NCBI RefSeq assembly: GCF_001957135.1
Contig: NZ_MPHK01000024.1
Location: 696 to 64,695, forward strand
Direction of reading: 5' to 3'
DNA: 64,000 nt
From: Shewanella sp. UCD-KL21
GTDB lineage: Bacteria > Pseudomonadota > Gammaproteobacteria > Enterobacterales > Shewanellaceae
The position numbers and the translations under genes are program-made. How positions within the stretch are numbered: the stretch's first letter is position 1; each line of letters starts with the position of its first letter. The notes beneath the pieces are model-generated. The model was not told the DNA's origin and made no database searches. It was given only the letters and a program-made list of their open reading frames with translations. Shown piece after piece: positions 60,672-64,000 of the stretch.

Positions 60672-62294
60672 CTACAGCTGGGACTCAATTGGCAATAATG
60701 CTAAAAAGTCAGCTAAAAACTTACGCCAAAAGCCCGTGCCGGGCTCTGCATAAATAATTTTGTTATGCTGATGGTCAAGCCACACCAGCTCGCCATTTTT
60801 TAACACCACTTCATAAGCTTTATCATTCGCTGAAAGCGCAAGTCCTGCAAGGATCTCTTTAGCCAGCATCTCATTATCAATAATTAAGCCCATTTCGGTG
60901 TTGATCAGTGCTGAGCGGGGATCAAAATTAAACGAACCAACAAAGAGTGTTTGCTGATCAATAATAAAGGTTTTGGCATGTAAACTGGTGCGACTGCTGC
61001 CTTTCCAACTGGTTTTTTTAGATTTTTGGCTCTTGGCATTGCCTTTTACTTCATAAATTTTAACCCCGCCTTCAATGAGCTTTTGGCGGTACTGCTGATA
61101 CCCTGCATGAACCGCTAACACATCCGTTGCAGCTAAACTGTTAGTCACTATGGTGACCTCTTTACCCCGTTTTACTTCATTGATTAATGCATTGGTTGCC
61201 ACATCACCAGGGACAAAGTAAGGCGAGACAATCAGTAATTGATACTGCGCTTGCTCAAGAAAATAACTTAAGTCATCTAATAAAATGCTGTCATTAGGGT
61301 TTCTTTCAAGTTTATTTGGCGGATCATACACCACTTGGGCTTCGCCCCAATACCACTGTAACGCTTGATTTTGCAGGCGCTCTAGTAAGGTGTTTTTTTC
61401 TAAACGAGTCACATACTCATCGGTCATTAAGCTCTTCTCAAGCATGCTTGCTCTGGCATCTAGTTTCGCTAGCACCTTATCTTGCTCAAGCTTGGTGCTA
61501 TTGCCTTGATGTGGCTCAGCAGCCTTGACCAATTGCTCAATGCTATTAACTTGCGCTGAGTTCCAATAAGTATCAAATTGGGTTGATACCTTATCAACCG
61601 CGTCGCCAATGGCCAGTAAATCAAAATCACCAAAATCGACATTCTCATCTGCTGAAAAGTATTCAGCGCCAATATTTCGGCCCCCAACCACTGTAACTAA
61701 ATTATCAATGGTCAGTGATTTGTTATGCATACGATGATTGAGGCGGCTAAAGTTCCATAAAAATGCCACTCCACGATACTGACGTTCATAGGATGGATTA
61801 AACAAACGCACTGAAATATTAGGGTGTGTTGCAATGGCCAATAAGCCATCATCGCCATTGGCTGTGGTTAAATCATCCAGCAACACCCTGACTCGCACCC
61901 CGCGCTGAGCAGCTTTATAGAGAAATAGACTGAGGATTTTCCCGGTTTCATCATTGCGATAAATGTAATACTGCAAGTCAATGCTTTCTGTCGCCCCTTC
62001 AATCATGGCTAAACGAGCAATAAAAGCATCAATACCATCAGTAAGGGGTTTAACCCCCGTTAAAGTTAACTTAGCATCATTGCTTTGGCTGCTAGTTTGA
62101 GAGTGCTGAAATGAAGAGTACTGAAGTGAGGACTGCTGAAGTTGAGATTGAATATATTGCGCTAAAGGAGAGTCAGTGACTGGCGCGAGTTTATACTGCT
62201 GAGAAAGAGGCTTGAATTCAGCGCGATTGGCGCAGCCAATGAGAGTTAAACACAATACACAACAAACGAATATGACAGAATTGTTTTTGGGCAT
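60672..62294 (-). CDS. Phospholipase-D-family lipoprotein (ClsC/YmdC-like)
   Basis: 540 residues. Lipoprotein signal with lipobox LIGC (Cys about 21), then two HKD half-sites: RMHNKSLTIDNLVTVVGGRNIG and SLHAKTFIIDQQTLFVGSFNFDPRS. The second copy is followed by NTEMGLII, as in the YmdC/ClsC group of cardiolipin synthases. Probably a periplasm-facing phospholipid transferase or hydrolase; unlike E. coli ClsC, it has a lipid anchor and a Ser/Gln-rich linker near residues 50-70. No YmdB-like partner is adjacent. Confidence 0.82.
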   Translation of the reverse strand: MPKNNSVIFVCCVLCLTLIGCANRAEFKPLSQQYKLAPVTDSPLAQYIQSQLQQSSLQYSSFQHSQTSSQSNDAKLTLTGVKPLTDGIDAFIARLAMIEGATESIDLQYYIYRNDETGKILSLFLYKAAQRGVRVRVLLDDLTTANGDDGLLAIATHPNISVRLFNPSYERQYRGVAFLWNFSRLNHRMHNKSLTIDNLVTVVGGRNIGAEYFSADENVDFGDFDLLAIGDAVDKVSTQFDTYWNSAQVNSIEQLVKAAEPHQGNSTKLEQDKVLAKLDARASMLEKSLMTDEYVTRLEKNTLLERLQNQALQWYWGEAQVVYDPPNKLERNPNDSILLDDLSYFLEQAQYQLLIVSPYFVPGDVATNALINEVKRGKEVTIVTNSLAATDVLAVHAGYQQYRQKLIEGGVKIYEVKGNAKSQKSKKTSWKGSSRTSLHAKTFIIDQQTLFVGSFNFDPRSALINTEMGLIIDNEMLAKEILAGLALSANDKAYEVVLKNGELVWLDHQHNKIIYAEPGTGFWRKFLADFLALLPIESQL

Positions 62295-62428
62295 TGATGG
62301 CTTCCTTTCAATGTGACTCAGGTTTTACTGGGGCTCGATTATCACGCTGCCTTTTACACTATGGTTTAAGCATATTGCTAACATGACCGCTATCATAAGC
62401 CGTCACAGATGCGCAGTATAACTATGGT

Positions 62429-62899
62429 TTAATCTTGCAGCGCATACAAGACATCAAATACAAATTGATCCCAACCTTCAGCGCTAAAAGCAATGTCTCT
62501 TACGCTGCGCACTTGACTCACTGCATGGACTGGCGCTGCGCCATTATCCAATAAGTAATACGCCATCATGATACCCGTGCGGTCTTTACCGGAGCGGCAA
62601 TGGATAAGTACTGCAATATTTTGCGCTTCACACTCTCTGATAAAGGCCAACGCTGTTGGCATTTGCGCAACGCAAATAGCCTCATCACCCTCTTGCGGTG
62701 GGATATTATTTGAAAAAGGAGTGCAGCAGTATTTAAGCCCTAACGCTTCTATGGCGGCAACATCGACCTCGTCACCATCGTTGACCGATAAAATAGCGCC
62801 AATACCTGCCGCTTTTAATTCCGCTAAATCCCAAGGGTGTTTATTAGGGCCACTGCGACCTGCAATGACCCCCTCTACTAACCAAAATAACTGCTTCAT
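62429..62899 (-). CDS. Tyrosine / dual-specificity-type protein phosphatase
   Basis: 156 residues. Cysteine-phosphatase signature VLIHCRSGKDRTGIMMAYYLL (HCx5RT; Cys about 104), with the DSP-like N-terminal stretch (HPWDLAELKAAGIGAILSVNDG) and a candidate general-acid loop around CTPFSNNIPPQ. Substrate unknown. No dedicated tyrosine kinase is seen in the window. Confidence 0.82.
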   Translation of the reverse strand: MKQLFWLVEGVIAGRSGPNKHPWDLAELKAAGIGAILSVNDGDEVDVAAIEALGLKYCCTPFSNNIPPQEGDEAICVAQMPTALAFIRECEAQNIAVLIHCRSGKDRTGIMMAYYLLDNGAAPVHAVSQVRSVRDIAFSAEGWDQFVFDVLYALQD

Positions 62900-62959
62900 A
62901 AAAACGTTAATACTCTTGTTAACTATGAAATGGGGCGTTCACTCGGGACTAAGGCTGAA

Positions 62960-64000
62960 TTAGTCTTGTTCAGGTTTTTTAATATGAGCCCAAAAATCGA
63001 CATTGACTGCGGCTTTCTTTTTACGCTTTTTCTTACCTGTGCCTTCAGGTTTTGCCATTGGCTTATCAAGCTCTAACAAGTCATCTGGCATTTGCTCATC
63101 GGCTTCAAAGCCAGCAACTTGCTCACGCTCTAAACGCAGGGCATTTTTTTTCTCAATCACTTTAAAGTGATGGTAATCGGCATGGGCTAATAATGATATC
63201 GCTAAACCAACTTCACCGGCACGACCACTTCGGCCAATACGATGCATGTAATCAGCGGGACTTCTTGGTAAATCGAAATTGATAACCACAGGGAGCTTAT
63301 CAATGTCTAAACCACGTGCGGCGATATCAGTGGCAATTAATACCTCAATCTCACCTGACTTAAATCCATCTAGCACACGATTACGGGCGCCTTGGGCTTT
63401 GTCGCCATGGAAAACTTCAGCGCTAATACCCCGTTTTGATAGTTTTTCAGCTAAGTGCTTACAGCTATTTTTAGCATTAACGAAAATCAATGCTTGGCGC
63501 CATTTATGCTCTTTGATCAAATGGGCTAATAATGCGGTTTTACTTTCACGGTTTACGGTAAATGCCCGTTGCACTAAGGTGCTTTCTTCAGCGCTTTGCA
63601 ACTGAATGTCTACTGGCTCAACCAGTAAACTCGCCGTAAGGGTGCGAACTTCCTCTGGGAAAGTTGCTGAAAACAACAGTTTTTGCTTTTTCTCAGGCAT
63701 TAATTTTAATATTGAAGCCAGCTCGTCAGTAAAACCAAGGCTTAACATACGATCGGCTTCATCAAGCACTAAGGTTTTTACCTTATCAAGCTTAATGGCA
63801 TTACTTGAGATTAAATCTAATAATCGCCCAGGAGTTGCCACGAGTACATCTGCGCCGCCGCGAAGGGCTAGCATTTGAGTATTCACTGACACGCCGCCAA
63901 ACACGGCAACGGTTTTAATGGCGCCATTAAAATGCACCGCATAGGATTTAACGCTATCGGCGACTTGCTTTGCAAGCTCGCGGGTCGGCACTAAAATCAA
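62960..64000 (-). CDS. DEAD-box ATP-dependent RNA helicase, 5' end beyond the window
   Basis: At least 346 residues of the C-terminal part; the true start lies to the right of 64000, since the frame is open to the edge and the visible part begins inside motif Ia (ILVPTRELAKQ). Motifs present: DEAD in LVLDEADRMLSLGF, SAT (LFSATFPEEV), HGDKAQGARNRVL, ATDIAARGLDIDKLPVVINF and HRIGRSGRAGEVG. The basic tail (GKKKRKKKAAVNVDFWAHIKK) suggests RNA binding. Most like the RhlE group; Walker A and Q motif are not visible. Confidence 0.9.
   Translation of the reverse strand: MILVPTRELAKQVADSVKSYAVHFNGAIKTVAVFGGVSVNTQMLALRGGADVLVATPGRLLDLISSNAIKLDKVKTLVLDEADRMLSLGFTDELASILKLMPEKKQKLLFSATFPEEVRTLTASLLVEPVDIQLQSAEESTLVQRAFTVNRESKTALLAHLIKEHKWRQALIFVNAKNSCKHLAEKLSKRGISAEVFHGDKAQGARNRVLDGFKSGEIEVLIATDIAARGLDIDKLPVVINFDLPRSPADYMHRIGRSGRAGEVGLAISLLAHADYHHFKVIEKKNALRLEREQVAGFEADEQMPDDLLELDKPMAKPEGTGKKKRKKKAAVNVDFWAHIKKPEQD

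Noticed and set aside
62429..62899. Phosphatase as the Wzb-type partner of the EPS locus
   Set aside because: It is almost 50 kb away, is not of the low-molecular-weight tyrosine phosphatase type and no BY-kinase is present, so no functional link is supported.

Overview
The window looks like chromosomal DNA of a Shewanella-like gammaproteobacterium (order Alteromonadales). The evidence is the moderately AT-rich base composition, gammaproteobacterial gene order (rpsB-tsf-pyrH-frr-uppS-cdsA-dxr-rseP-bamA-skp-lpxD-fabZ-lpxA-lpxB-rnhB-dnaE; queA-tgt-yajC-secD-secF; map-glnD-dapD), and the presence of YaeQ, CheV, SstT and AcpH. Genus assignment is an inference from gene content, not from a database search. 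No rRNA, tRNA, IS element or CRISPR array was recognised.

Left part (1-15.4 kb), accessory. After an attC-like folded element (111-215), a small unknown gene and a 4 x 14 bp tandem repeat, an exopolysaccharide locus runs from 1.1 to 15.4 kb. Unit 1 encodes a STAS protein, a Wza-type outer-membrane export lipoprotein, a kinase-less chain-length protein and a polymerase/ligase. Two genes on the opposite strand (nitroreductase, small lipoprotein) intervene. Unit 2 encodes a Wzx flippase and a GT2 glycosyltransferase. Unit 3 encodes a WecG/sugar-transferase fusion, a degenerate nucleotidyltransferase-like protein, a glycerol-3-phosphate cytidylyltransferase and a CDP-glycerol glycerophosphotransferase. 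The simplest reading is a Wzx/Wzy-type pathway making a lipid-linked repeat modified with, or containing, glycerol phosphate. Each unit is preceded by a sigma54-type -24/-12 sequence (1104, 7547, 10197) and, 98-117 bp upstream, by a shared TTNGCANNCTGCAA-like motif. With the SypA-like STAS protein this recalls the Vibrio syp biofilm locus, but no syp-type regulators are in the window. Two proteins of unit 3 carry extra, catalytically eroded copies of the phosphoglycosyl-transferase fold; this is the most unusual feature seen.

Middle (15.4-41.8 kb), mostly minus-strand housekeeping: a SWIM/SNF2 helicase whose terminator lies inside the convergent glycerophosphotransferase gene, a Kef-type antiporter, a plus-strand diguanylate cyclase, then tilS, dnaE, rnhB and the lipid A / outer-membrane assembly / isoprenoid / translation block back to rpsB. 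accA, which sits beside dnaE in E. coli, is absent between dnaE and tilS.

Right part (41.8-64 kb): map, glnD and dapD on the plus strand; a GNAT enzyme, a CBS protein, YaeQ, a siroheme-synthase N-domain protein and a DUF2007 zinc-ribbon protein on the minus strand; a DUF3224 gene coupled to a 74-codon unknown; the queA-tgt-yajC-secDF run; acpH and rluA (plus); sstT, cheV, a phospholipase-D-family lipoprotein, a tyrosine/dual-specificity-type phosphatase and a DEAD-box helicase cut by the window end (minus). Many adjacent units are separated by clear hairpin terminators, listed individually.
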